Positions 1 to 6,389 of a stretch of DNA of 7,267 nt are shown here, piece by piece (the first letter of the stretch is position 1; each line of letters opens with the position of its first letter). Origin of the DNA: Ruminococcaceae bacterium UBA2857 (GTDB taxonomy: Bacteria > Bacillota > Clostridia > Oscillospirales > Acutalibacteraceae); contig DEFH01000002.1 in assembly GCA_002350705.1 (NCBI GenBank), positions 1 through 7,267 on the forward strand, read 5' to 3'. Position numbers and translations under genes: made by a program. The notes beneath the pieces were generated by a model. The model saw only the letters and a list, made by a program, of their open reading frames with translations. It did no database searches and was not told the origin of the DNA.

Positions 1-555
1 ATTACAGCAGGCGATTTCAGAAATGGCGTTACGTTTGAAATGGACGGACAGGTGGTTTCCATCGTAGAGTTCCAGCACGTAAAGCCGGGTAAAGGTGCGG
101 CATTTGTCCGTACAAAAATCAGAAATGTCATTACGGGTGCAGTGGTTGAAAGAACATTCAACCCGAACGATAAGTATCCGACAGCATTTGTCGAGAGAAA
201 AGATATGGAATATCTTTACAGTGACGGTGACCTGTACTACTTCATGGATAATGAGACTTATGAGCAGACACCGATTAATAAAAGTGTACTGGGCGACAAC
301 TTCAAGTTTGTGACAGAGAACATGGTATGTAAAGTGCTTTCTTACAAAGGCAACGTATTTGGCGTAGAGCCGCCTAACTTTGTCGTACTGACTGTTACAC
401 AGACAGATCCGGGTTTCAAAGGCGATACCGCTACCAATGTAACCAAGCCGGCTACACTGGAGACAGGTGCGGAAATCAAAGTACCTTTGTTTATTAACGA
501 AGGCGACAAGATTCAGATCGACACCAGAACAGGCGAGTACATGGCAAGAGCATAA
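1..555 (+). CDS. efp: Elongation factor P, missing only its start codon
   Basis: EF-P binds between the P and E sites of the ribosome and relieves stalling at polyproline stretches. The reading frame is open from base 1, which encodes I-T-A-G-D-F-R-N-G. This matches residue 2 onward of the family (B. subtilis starts M-I-S-V-N-D-F-R), so probably only the ATG lies outside the window and the whole protein is about 185 residues, the normal length. The N-terminal KOW-like domain carries the HVKPGKGAAF loop. Its tip lysine, K32 (bases 91-93), is the position modified in B. subtilis; that this strain modifies it is inferred. The C-terminal EF-P signature (K-x-A-x4-G-x2-I-x-V-P-x2-I-x2-G) spans residues about 150-169, and the protein ends in the typical Y-M-A-R-A. 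An internal ATG at base 40 would remove conserved residues and is not the start. The gene lies 47 bases upstream of the CD1247-type gene. Confidence 0.97.
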   Translation: MTAGDFRNGVTFEMDGQVVSIVEFQHVKPGKGAAFVRTKIRNVITGAVVERTFNPNDKYPTAFVERKDMEYLYSDGDLYYFMDNETYEQTPINKSVLGDNFKFVTENMVCKVLSYKGNVFGVEPPNFVVLTVTQTDPGFKGDTATNVTKPATLETGAEIKVPLFINEGDKIQIDTRTGEYMARA

Positions 556-584
556 TAATGCACAATGAATCATGCGTAATTCAT
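556..584. repeat. AT-rich intergenic repeat-like sequence, copy 1
   Basis: Directly after the efp stop codon lies TAATGCACAATGAATCATG (556-574), which matches 15 of 19 positions with a sequence after ytfJ (4244-4262). This copy also contains a 6-base inverted repeat, ATGAAT (565-570) and ATTCAT (579-584), around an 8-base loop. Position just after a stop codon and similarity to the second copy suggest a small dispersed intergenic element. With two AT-rich copies, chance or plain compositional similarity is still possible. Confidence 0.35.
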
Positions 585-602
585 CAGCGGAGGGAAAAGG
601 AA

Positions 603-1037
603 ATGGATATTAGTGAAAAAGCAGCGTATGTCAAGGGCTTGTTTGACGGCATGGAACTTGACATGAACGATCGGCAGAACAAAGTACTGAAAGCCCTGAT
701 TGACCTTGTAAACGAGATGGCAGAGGAAGTGGAACAGCTGAATCAGAGTTATGATGATGTCTGTGACCAGATCGATGCCATTGACGAAGACCTCTCCAAT
801 ATAGAGGATTTTCTGAATGACGAGGAAGAGGAAGATGACGAATACTGTGACTGCGGATTCTGCGGCGGAAACGAGGATACGGCGTATGAAGTGACCTGTC
901 CGACCTGCGGCACAACGATCGGATTGGATGAAGATTCACTCAATGAAGGCAGTATGAGATGTCCGCAATGCGATGAACTGCTTGAATTTGACTATAACGA
1001 GGACGAGGCTGATGAAAAGGCAGCGTCTGAGGAATAA
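603..1037 (+). CDS. CD1247-type acidic coiled-coil and zinc-ribbon protein
   Basis: This 144-residue cytoplasmic protein matches the layout of the clostridial 'CD1247 N-terminal domain' family, whose function is not established. Residues 1-70 are helical, with the conserved-looking opening EKAAYVKGLFDGMELD and a heptad-like segment (about 36-70). A very acidic linker follows (E/D run at 73-80), then a cysteine cluster C-D-C-G-F-C (82-87) and two CxxC knuckles, CPTC (99-102) and CPQC (120-123), that likely bind one zinc. The C-terminus is acidic. The start at 603 is chosen because GGAGGG (589-594) sits 8 bases upstream. The in-frame ATG at 558 would add 15 residues read from the intergenic repeat, without a ribosome binding site. 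It follows efp by 47 bases, probably in the same transcript, and a terminator follows. Zinc binding and any regulatory role are inferences. Confidence 0.88.
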   Translation: MDISEKAAYVKGLFDGMELDMNDRQNKVLKALIDLVNEMAEEVEQLNQSYDDVCDQIDAIDEDLSNIEDFLNDEEEEDDEYCDCGFCGGNEDTAYEVTCPTCGTTIGLDEDSLNEGSMRCPQCDELLEFDYNEDEADEKAASEE

Positions 1038-1055
1038 TCAAAACTGACACCTGAC

Positions 1056-1099
1056 AAAAAACACCAACTTGGAGTGTGTTCTCTCGGTTGGTGTTTTTT
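1056..1099 (+). terminator. Strong rho-independent terminator after the CD1247-type gene
   Basis: A perfect 13-base inverted repeat pairs AAAAAACACCAAC (1056-1068) with GTTGGTGTTTTTT (1087-1099) around an 18-base loop, and it ends in six T. It lies 18 bases after the stop codon. Because the left arm starts with six A, it could also work on the opposite strand, although no opposite-strand gene is present. It separates the efp unit from the S2P-scpAB cluster. Confidence 0.92.
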
Positions 1100-1125
1100 A
1101 AATAATGGGAAAGGAATGAAAGAAA

Positions 1126-1833
1126 ATGCTTTTAAATATGCTTCGTTCAGGAAATGTGGATATTCTTTCGGTGATTGTTTATATCATTTCATCATTGATG
1201 GTCATTTTCCTGGTAATGCCCCTGCATGAGTGGGCACATGGTATTGTAGCGAACAAACTCGGTGACAGAACGGCAAAGTTTCAGGGACGGCTGACACTGA
1301 ATCCCTTGGCACATATTGATTATATGGGAGCAGCCATGATACTGCTGATAGGATTTGGCTGGGCGAAACCCGTACCGGTGGATCCGAGAAATTTTAAAAA
1401 GCCGAAAAGAGATATGGCTTTGACAGCACTGGCAGGACCGGTAGCTAATTTGTTGGCAGCGATTGCAGCCGGACTGGTGTCAAACGGGATTCTTACAATC
1501 TGGATCAAAACCCATCCGGATTTATATTATATACAAGCATCCAATCCGATTTATTATGTATTGCTGTTTTTTGAATTTCTGATAATGATCAATGTGAGCC
1601 TTGCTGTATTCAATTTCATTCCGATACCACCATTGGACGGTTCCAAAATACTGATGGCATTTTTGCCTGACAAGTGGATTCGTCAGATAGAGCAGTATCA
1701 GATGTATATTACCATAGGATTTCTGGTGATAGTGATGTCAGGAGCACTGGGAGGAATTCTTTCTCCTGTGCAGAGAACGCTGTATAACGGCATTAACTGG
1801 CTGACGACACTGCCGTTTTCGTGGGCATGGTGA
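1126..1833 (+). CDS. Site-2-protease family (M50) membrane metallopeptidase
   Basis: A polytopic membrane zinc protease of peptidase family M50, expected to cut substrates inside the membrane; its substrate cannot be told from sequence. In the 235 residues, the first hydrophobic segment (about 11-33) leads into HEWAH (34-38), the HExxH zinc and catalytic motif. A GWAKPV segment (78-83) and AGPVAN (103-108) are typical of this subgroup. The third zinc ligand lies in N-F-I-P-I-P-P-L-D-G (163-172, Asp171). Further membrane segments fall at about 97-118, 143-166 and 194-213. No PDZ domain is present, so it resembles the short clostridial S2P proteins encoded next to scpA rather than RseP or SpoIVFB. 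An AAAGGA element (1110-1115) supports the ATG at 1126. No clear promoter is visible between the terminator and this gene. scpA begins 6 bases after its stop, suggesting co-transcription. Confidence 0.93.
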   Translation: MLLNMLRSGNVDILSVIVYIISSLMVIFLVMPLHEWAHGIVANKLGDRTAKFQGRLTLNPLAHIDYMGAAMILLIGFGWAKPVPVDPRNFKKPKRDMALTALAGPVANLLAAIAAGLVSNGILTIWIKTHPDLYYIQASNPIYYVLLFFEFLIMINVSLAVFNFIPIPPLDGSKILMAFLPDKWIRQIEQYQMYITIGFLVIVMSGALGGILSPVQRTLYNGINWLTTLPFSWAW

Positions 1834-1839
1834 CAGGGT

Positions 1840-2577
1840 ATGCCGTTGGAACAGATTTCGTATAAATTGGATGTCTTTGAAGGGCCGCTTGACCTGCTTT
1901 TGCACCTGATAGAGAAAAACAAATTAAATATCTGTGATATACAGATTTCAGAGCTGCTGGAGCAGTACATGGAGCATATCCAACTGATGCAGGAACAAAA
2001 TCTGGATATTGCGGGAGAGTTCTTGTCAATGGCATCAAGATTGGTGCAGATTAAATCGGCAATGCTGCTGCCGAAGTATGACGAGGGCGAAAAAATGCGT
2101 GAAGAACTGTCGGGACAGTTAATCGAGTACCGGAAATGCAGGGAAATTGCGAAAGTATTGTCGAAGCATATGCAATTTGACAGCTATTGCAGAGAGCCAA
2201 TGAAAATCAAGGCAGATATGACGTATCGCAGAAAGCATGAGCCTGAGAGCCTGACAGGGGCTTATATGGCGGCTGTGGGCAGGGGAAAGGCAAAAATCCC
2301 GCCGTCAAAAGAGGCATTTTCGGGGATTGTACAGAGAAGAGTTGTTTCGGTCAGTTCCAAGATTATAGGCGTGATGAAACAGCTTTACAGCGGAAAAAGT
2401 ATCAGATACGGAGAAATGTTTGAGAAAGTCCGGGACAGAAGTGAATTAGTAGCGGTATTTCTTGCCATACTTGAATTGATAAAGGCTGACAGAGTGCTGC
2501 TGACAGAGGACGAGAACGGAGAAATCAAGCTGAAAATGGCATTCGGAGGCGGAAAGCGTTGGAAGAAAGAAAATTAA
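1840..2577 (+). CDS. scpA: Segregation and condensation protein A
   Basis: ScpA is the kleisin of the bacterial condensin: it bridges the SMC heads and binds a ScpB dimer, acting on the nucleoid during chromosome segregation. The 245-residue length is close to the family norm of about 250. The N-terminal domain carries the hallmark Y-K-L-D-V-F-E-G-P-L-D-L-L-L-H-L-I (about 7-23), followed by K-L-N-I-C-D-I and a helical SMC-neck-binding region. The middle is charged and variable. The last 60-70 residues form a winged-helix-like domain (F-L-A-I-L-E-L-I-K-A-D-R-V) for the SMC cap. The ATG at 1840 is 6 bases after the S2P stop and has only a weak GGG (1836-1838) site, so translation may depend on coupling to the gene before. 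Its 3' end overlaps scpB by 19 bases. Confidence 0.97.
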   Translation: MPLEQISYKLDVFEGPLDLLLHLIEKNKLNICDIQISELLEQYMEHIQLMQEQNLDIAGEFLSMASRLVQIKSAMLLPKYDEGEKMREELSGQLIEYRKCREIAKVLSKHMQFDSYCREPMKIKADMTYRRKHEPESLTGAYMAAVGRGKAKIPPSKEAFSGIVQRRVVSVSSKIIGVMKQLYSGKSIRYGEMFEKVRDRSELVAVFLAILELIKADRVLLTEDENGEIKLKMAFGGGKRWKKEN

Positions 2578-3089
2578 AAAATGCAGCAGAGGCAGTGATA
2601 TTTGCAAGCGGAACACCTGTGGAGCTGTCGAAGATTGCCCAGGGATTAAATATCGGAATGTTGCAGGCGGTGAGTATCTGTGACGGACTGGTGGAGGAGT
2701 ATGCAAAAGCACAGCGAGGGATCAGAATCGTCAGACTGAATGACAGTTATCAGATGTGCACGGCAGAAGAATATGCAGATGATATCAGGGCGGTTATGGA
2801 CATTAAGAGAAATTCACCGCTTTCACAGGCAGCATCCGAAGTGTTGGCAATTATTGCCTATAATCAGCCTGTAACCAAGGCGTTTATTGAACAGGTCAGA
2901 GGTGTGGACTGTTCGGGTGTGGTGTCGAGCCTGATTGCAAGACAACTGATTGAAGAAAAGGGCAGACTGGAACTGCCGGGCAGACCGCTTGTCTACGGAA
3001 CAACAGAGCATTTTTTGCTGTGTTTCAATATTTCCTCATTGGATGAACTTCCGCCGCTGCCGAATGAAGAAGAACAAGGTGATGAATGA
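2559..3089 (+). CDS. scpB: Segregation and condensation protein B (TTG start)
   Basis: ScpB dimerises through winged helices and wraps the central part of ScpA in the SMC-ScpA-ScpB complex. The 176 residues are slightly short of the roughly 190-200 common in the family, mainly through a short C-terminal tail. The first winged helix begins A-A-E-A-V-I-F-A-S-G-T-P-V. The conserved core follows, with SQAASEVLAIIAYNQPVTK (about 88-106), V-R-G-V-D-C-S-G-V, R-Q-L-I-E-E-K-G-R and P-G-R-P-L-V-Y-G-T-T. The TTG at 2559 is the start: GGAGG (2545-2549) lies 9 bases upstream, no ATG occurs before the conserved region, and the following E-E-R-K-L-K-N-A-A-E-A-V fits the family. It overlaps scpA by 19 bases and the next gene by ATGA (3086-3089), so all three are probably translationally coupled. 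Confidence 0.96.
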   Translation: MEERKLKNAAEAVIFASGTPVELSKIAQGLNIGMLQAVSICDGLVEEYAKAQRGIRIVRLNDSYQMCTAEEYADDIRAVMDIKRNSPLSQAASEVLAIIAYNQPVTKAFIEQVRGVDCSGVVSSLIARQLIEEKGRLELPGRPLVYGTTEHFLLCFNISSLDELPPLPNEEEQGDE

Positions 3090-3718
3090 TGATAGTATTT
3101 CAGGTTATACTGTTAGTGCTGGTATTTATCATATTTTTCATACTGTTCTGTCCGTTCCGTGTAAAATTGGTATATCGGGATGAAGTGATGCTCAGAATGG
3201 GATATTTGTTTCCCGTGTTCAAGGTTTTGCCGAAAAATCCGAAGCCCCCCAAAAAGAAACCTGTGAAAGTCTCCGAAACCAAGCCGTCCGAAAGTAGAAT
3301 AAAAACAAAAACGAAAAAGAAAAATCCTGTCCGGGAGTTTACGAAAAAGAACGGTTTGGAAGGAGTTATTGAACTGCTGAAAGAGATTGTGACAATGATA
3401 TTGAAATTGGCGGATGCTGTCAGGAGACATCTGGTGATTTCCCGAATGCGTCTGGATTTGCTGGTAGCGGGAGAGGATCCTGCTGACACAGCAATGAAAT
3501 ACGGTTATGCGTGTTCGGCAATTTATCCGTTGGTGTCCATGATTGACCGGCACACAAAATTACGCAGACACGAAGAATATATCGATGCGGGATTTCAGGC
3601 GGAGCACACACAGGTATGTCTGATACTGGATGTGCATATTGTTCCTGTTTTTGCGGTGATAGCGGCAGTGGAAGCCCTTATCGGCAGTATAAAGATTTTT
3701 TTGAAACTCAGACAATAA
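3086..3718 (+). CDS. DUF2953 single-pass membrane protein (YtfI-like)
   Basis: A 210-residue protein matching the DUF2953 family, which often sits directly before ytfJ in Firmicutes. Its biochemical role is unknown. One hydrophobic segment at residues 3-22, followed by P-F-R-V-K-L, anchors it. A lysine/proline-rich stretch (about 46-90) then leads to helical segments. The family hallmark near residues 118-150 includes LDLLVAGEDPADTAMKYGYA and a following I-Y-P-L. The C-terminus is moderately hydrophobic (I-V-P-V-F-A-V-I-A-A-V-E-A-L). The start overlaps the scpB stop in an ATGA. A second ATG at 3089 would only drop one residue, and the AAGGTGA element (3076-3082) serves either. The positively charged linker suggests a cytoplasmic body by the positive-inside rule; this is inference. 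Pairing with ytfJ suggests a shared, spore-related role. Confidence 0.85.
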   Translation: MMIVFQVILLVLVFIIFFILFCPFRVKLVYRDEVMLRMGYLFPVFKVLPKNPKPPKKKPVKVSETKPSESRIKTKTKKKNPVREFTKKNGLEGVIELLKEIVTMILKLADAVRRHLVISRMRLDLLVAGEDPADTAMKYGYACSAIYPLVSMIDRHTKLRRHEEYIDAGFQAEHTQVCLILDVHIVPVFAVIAAVEALIGSIKIFLKLRQ

Positions 3719-3720
3719 TC

Positions 3721-3749
3721 TTGCAATTTGCAGGAAGTTATATTATACT
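3721..3749 (+). promoter_or_regulatory. Candidate sigma-A-type promoter of ytfJ
   Basis: TTGCAA (3721-3726) and TATACT (3744-3749) are separated by exactly 17 bases in the AT-rich gap between the DUF2953 gene and ytfJ. A start near 3756 would give a very short leader carrying the GGCGG ribosome binding site. No terminator is visible upstream, so read-through from the scpAB operon probably also feeds ytfJ. The match is by eye only. Confidence 0.5.
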
Positions 3750-3773
3750 AAAATAAAAAAGGCGGTGTTAAGA

Positions 3774-4220
3774 ATGAGTGAACGTCCGATTAATGGTCTG
3801 ATGGATACGACTCTTGATAAATTAAAGCAGATGGTAGATGTCAATACCGTCATCGGAACGCCCATTACAACAGCAGACGGAGCAACCATTATTCCGGTCT
3901 CAAAGGTAGTGTATGGCTTTGCATCAGGCGGTTCGGAATTCAATTCCAAAAAGCCTGATTCGGAAAATTTATTCGGAGGCGGTTCGGGAGCCGGTGTGAC
4001 AATTACCCCATTGGCATTTATCTCGATTTATAACGGAGAAGTGAAACTGCTGAATATATCAGCCTATCAGGATTCAAAAGACAGAGCAATCGGAATGGTG
4101 CCGGATGTGCTTGATAAAATTGTCGGTCTCTTCAAGAAAGACAAGGACAAGAAATCCGAAGAACATCCCGAAAGCGTTGTCAAAGAAGATACGACAGGTC
4201 TGGAAGATCCCAAAGTGTAA
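3774..4220 (+). CDS. ytfJ: GerW/YtfJ family protein (spore-associated)
   Basis: YtfJ (GerW) is a small forespore protein in B. subtilis needed for normal germination. The family is also common in Clostridia, including some that are not known to form spores. The 148-residue protein opens P-I-N-G-L-M-D-T-T-L-D-K-L-K-Q-M-V-D-V-N and continues V-I-G-T-P-I-T-T-A-D-G-A-T-I-I-P-V-S-K-V, the clear family signature. A glycine-rich segment (F-A-S-G-G-S near 52-57; G-G-G-S-G-A-G near 67-73) precedes a beta-rich part ending near 115, and the tail (about 118-148) is charged. The ATG at 3774 is chosen because GGCGG (3761-3765) lies 8 bases before it; an in-frame GTG at 3765 overlaps that site. It has no signal peptide or membrane segment. 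It lies between the DUF2953 gene (its usual partner) and the carboxypeptidase gene. Confidence 0.93.
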   Translation: MSERPINGLMDTTLDKLKQMVDVNTVIGTPITTADGATIIPVSKVVYGFASGGSEFNSKKPDSENLFGGGSGAGVTITPLAFISIYNGEVKLLNISAYQDSKDRAIGMVPDVLDKIVGLFKKDKDKKSEEHPESVVKEDTTGLEDPKV

Positions 4221-4243
4221 TAAAAATGTGATTCGTTTTATTA

Positions 4244-4269
4244 TTATGCATTATGAATTATGAATTGTG
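4244..4269. repeat. AT-rich intergenic repeat-like sequence, copy 2
   Basis: TTATGCATTATGAATTATG (4244-4262) matches copy 1 (556-574) at 15 of 19 positions and, like it, lies shortly after a gene's stop codon, here 23 bases after ytfJ. This copy shows an internal direct repeat ATTATGA-ATTATGA and continues AATTGTG. It may be a degenerate dispersed intergenic element, or only AT-rich coincidence. Confidence 0.35.
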
Positions 4270-4320
4270 ATAAAGCCGCTTGCCTTGTGCATATATTCAG
4301 AATAGGGTAGGTGGTTTTAT

Positions 4321-5400
4321 TTGTTGTACAGGAAAATGATATGTATCATAGGAGCAGTGCTGATGATGTTCTCATCGCTGACGGTGAGTGCAGAGGAAAT
4401 GCAGGTGTCGGCATTGTCAGCGGTGCTGTACTGTGCCGACAGCGGAGAGGTGCTGTATGAAAAGGCGGCACATGAAAAACGGGCGATTGCCAGCATTACC
4501 AAAGTGATGACAGCGATTTTGGCACTGGAACAGGCGGCTGTGTCGGATAAGGAAGTTACTTTCACATACAATATGATTGCCGAAGGTTCGAGTATGTATC
4601 TGAAAGTGGGGGACAAACTGAAACTTTCGGAGCTTGTCAAAGGCATGATGATGGTATCGGGCAATGATGCCGCCAATGCGATAGCAATCGCAGTGTCAGG
4701 CAGTAAGGAAAAGTTTGCCGAAAAGATGAACGCAAAAGCTCACGAGCTGGGCATGAATGATACACATTTTGTCACACCCTCGGGGCTTGATGATGAAATG
4801 CATTATTCGACAGCGTATGATATGGCACTGCTTTGCAGTTATGCCATGAAGAATGAGCAGTTTCAAAATATTGTTTCGCAAAAAAGTATGAGCGTTTCAT
4901 TTGTGTTTCCGGAAAATCAGACACAGGTTTACAGGAATCATAACAAACTGCTGTCACTGTATGAGGATTGTATCGGCATTAAGACGGGCTTTACAAAAAA
5001 GGCAGGGCGTACTTTGACTTCTTGTGCAGAGCGTAACGGTGTACGGTTGGTGGCGGTCACACTGAATGACGGTGACGACTGGAACGACCATATTGCAATG
5101 TATGAATATGGCTTTAGGATGACAGAAAAGGTGTCGTTTTCGGACAAGCCGCAGATATGGGAAATGCCTGTGGCAGGCTCACAGAAAGAGCATATCAAAG
5201 TGGTGCCGGAAAAGCCGTGCAGTGCGGTAATTTTAAAAGGAACAGAAGAAACAGTGGTGCAAAAAGTGTATATGCCGCATTTTGTATATGCCCCCGTCAG
5301 CAAGGGAAAAGTATTGGGAGAAGTGCAGTATCATCTGAACGGCAGGATGATTGCGTCAGCAAAGCTTGTAGCAGCGGAGAGCTGCCTTTATCATTCATAA
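4321..5400 (+). CDS. dacB: Secreted D-alanyl-D-alanine carboxypeptidase (S11, DacB/DacF-like)
   Basis: A low-molecular-mass penicillin-binding protein that removes the terminal D-Ala from peptidoglycan pentapeptides outside the membrane, limiting cross-linking; the B. subtilis relatives DacB and DacF shape the spore cortex. A signal peptide (R4, K5, hydrophobic 6-20, V-S-A cleavage after residue 24) precedes the S11 catalytic domain, which has all three motifs: S-I-T-K (58-61, nucleophile Ser58), S-G-N (113-115) and K-T-G (221-223). The last roughly 90 residues fit the PBP5 C-terminal beta domain. At 359 residues it ends six residues after the typical A-K-L-V-A-A-E, so the usual amphipathic membrane anchor is missing. 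The TTG at 4321 is chosen because AGGTGG (4309-4314) lies 6 bases before it; TTG at 4324 is possible, and ATG at 4336 is too far and would lose R4 and K5. The dacB symbol rests partly on proximity to scpB and rluB; dacF is the alternative. Confidence 0.92.
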   Translation: MLYRKMICIIGAVLMMFSSLTVSAEEMQVSALSAVLYCADSGEVLYEKAAHEKRAIASITKVMTAILALEQAAVSDKEVTFTYNMIAEGSSMYLKVGDKLKLSELVKGMMMVSGNDAANAIAIAVSGSKEKFAEKMNAKAHELGMNDTHFVTPSGLDDEMHYSTAYDMALLCSYAMKNEQFQNIVSQKSMSVSFVFPENQTQVYRNHNKLLSLYEDCIGIKTGFTKKAGRTLTSCAERNGVRLVAVTLNDGDDWNDHIAMYEYGFRMTEKVSFSDKPQIWEMPVAGSQKEHIKVVPEKPCSAVILKGTEETVVQKVYMPHFVYAPVSKGKVLGEVQYHLNGRMIASAKLVAAESCLYHS

Positions 5401-5411
5401 AAAAGGTTGGT

Positions 5412-6212
5412 ATGAGAATGGAAAAAATCAGGATTCAGAAAATTATAGCCGATGCCGGAATCGCATCCCGACGCAAGGCAGAGGAGCTGATAGAAAGAGG
5501 GGCTGTTACGGTGAACGGCAGAAAAGCGGTTCTCGGAGAAAAAGCGGATCCCTCGAAAGATAAAATTACGGTGGCAGGACGTGAAATCAGTCTGCAAAAG
5601 GATGCCAAAAAATATTATATCATGCTGCATAAGCCGAGAGGATATATTACAACAGCCAATGATGAGGGCGGCAGAAAATGTGTCATGGAACTGGTAGATG
5701 ATATACCGGCAAGATTATTTTATGTAGGTCGTCTGGACAGGGAATCGGAGGGATTGCTTCTGATGACGAATGACGGCGATTTTGCGAATATGATAACCCA
5801 TCCGTCAACGCATTTTGCAAAGACGTATCGTGTAACGGTTCGCCCGCGGATAACAGAGGAACAGCTTACCGCATTGACAACGGGTGTCATGGTGGACGGC
5901 AGACCTTCCATGCCGTCAGCGATTCGAGTCATGAAAAGTGAGCAGGACAGAACCGTTCTGGAAATTGTTCTGGAAGAAGGCCGAAACCGTCAGATACGCA
6001 AAATGTGCGAAGCGGTAGGCCTGGAAGTGGCAAGGCTGAAAAGAACGGCAGAAGGACCTGTGAAACTGGGAATGTTACAGCCGGGACAGTGGAGAGAACT
6101 GACAGCCGAGGAAATGCGTGCAATTAAAAATTATCATAAAAAGCTCGCAGCAAAAAACGAACATGAAAAACAAAAAGCTGTATCTGACAATAAAAAACGC
6201 GGCAAAAAATAA
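5412..6212 (+). CDS. rluB: 23S rRNA pseudouridine synthase, RsuA/RluB family
   Basis: This enzyme converts a specific uridine of 23S rRNA (U2605 in E. coli numbering for RluB) to pseudouridine during ribosome assembly. The 266-residue protein starts with an S4 RNA-binding domain (about 3-62: I-R-I-Q-K-I-I-A-D-A-G-I-A-S-R-R, then G-A-V-T-V-N-G-R). The catalytic domain includes H-K-P-R-G-Y, G-R-L-D-R-E-S-E-G-L-L-L with catalytic Asp109, and E-G-R-N-R-Q-I-R-K-M near 193-202. A basic tail (about 239-266) is longer than in compact homologues and may help RNA binding. The ATG at 5412 is 11 bases after the dacB stop, with AAAAGG (5401-5406) 5 bases before; ATG 5418 would shorten it by two residues. 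The frame stays open upstream to 5157, but that part overlaps dacB and is not conserved-looking. RsuA-type relatives cannot be fully excluded, but gene order favours RluB. Confidence 0.95.
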   Translation: MRMEKIRIQKIIADAGIASRRKAEELIERGAVTVNGRKAVLGEKADPSKDKITVAGREISLQKDAKKYYIMLHKPRGYITTANDEGGRKCVMELVDDIPARLFYVGRLDRESEGLLLMTNDGDFANMITHPSTHFAKTYRVTVRPRITEEQLTALTTGVMVDGRPSMPSAIRVMKSEQDRTVLEIVLEEGRNRQIRKMCEAVGLEVARLKRTAEGPVKLGMLQPGQWRELTAEEMRAIKNYHKKLAAKNEHEKQKAVSDNKKRGKK

Positions 6213-6289
6213 AATGGGTAATAATTGCCGTAAAATACAGCGGATTTTTAGCTAATTGTGATAAAATTGGTAGTTTTGCTTTAAAAATA

Positions 6290-6318
6290 TTGACGTGAAT
6301 TGTAATATATAATATAAT
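6290..6318 (+). promoter_or_regulatory. Near-consensus sigma-A promoter of the zinc-ribbon gene
   Basis: TTGACG (6290-6295) and a perfect TATAAT (6313-6318) are 17 bases apart, in a very AT-rich stretch. Transcription would start near 6325, leaving a leader of about 65 bases before the ATG at 6390. It is the best promoter match in the window and implies that the last gene is transcribed separately and fairly strongly, rather than only by read-through from rluB. No convincing terminator lies between rluB and this promoter. Confidence 0.82.
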
Positions 6319-6331
6319 AATAAATAAATAT

Positions 6332-6360
6332 ATGTACAATTTGCACTTGAATTTGTACGT
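6332..6360 (+). promoter_or_regulatory. Inverted repeat in the leader of the zinc-ribbon gene
   Basis: ATGTACAA (6332-6339) can pair with TTGTACGT (6353-6360), eight pairs with one G-T, around a 13-base loop. The arms contain GTAC-centred half-sites. It starts just downstream of the predicted transcription start, so it could be a repressor operator or a 5' stabilising hairpin of the mRNA. It leaves the AAGGAG ribosome binding site (6375-6380) free. A role is inferred from position and symmetry only. Confidence 0.4.
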
Positions 6361-6389
6361 AAAATTAAACGGACAAGGAGATTTTTGCT

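Noticed and set aside
558..602. Upstream ATG extending the CD1247-type protein by 15 residues
   Set aside because: The added residues are read from an AT-rich repeat-like spacer, no ribosome binding site precedes 558, and GGAGGG sits correctly before the ATG at 603.
3100..3553. Reverse-strand frames of 129 and 146 residues opposite the DUF2953 gene
   Set aside because: They are Phe/Ser- and His/Gln-rich shadows of the Lys-rich region, with no recognisable motif, and the + strand gene is a clear family match.
4218..4243. Possible terminator after ytfJ (TAATAAAA ... TTTTATTA)
   Set aside because: The 8-base stem is made only of A-T pairs and includes the stop codon, and no T run follows. It is too weak to call.
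4265..4305. Possible promoter for the carboxypeptidase gene (TTGTGA or TTGCCT with CATATA-like -10)
   Set aside because: Spacings and -10 matches are poor, and no good sigma-E, sigma-F or sigma-G pattern was found by eye.
5157..5411. Open frame upstream of rluB that would add 85 residues
   Set aside because: It overlaps the 3' part of the carboxypeptidase gene in another frame, and the added sequence does not resemble an S4/RluB N-terminus. The S4 domain begins right after 5412.
6213..6285. Possible terminator after rluB (CCG ... CGG followed by ATTTTT)
   Set aside because: Only three G-C pairs can form, around a 10-base loop, which is not enough for a believable hairpin.
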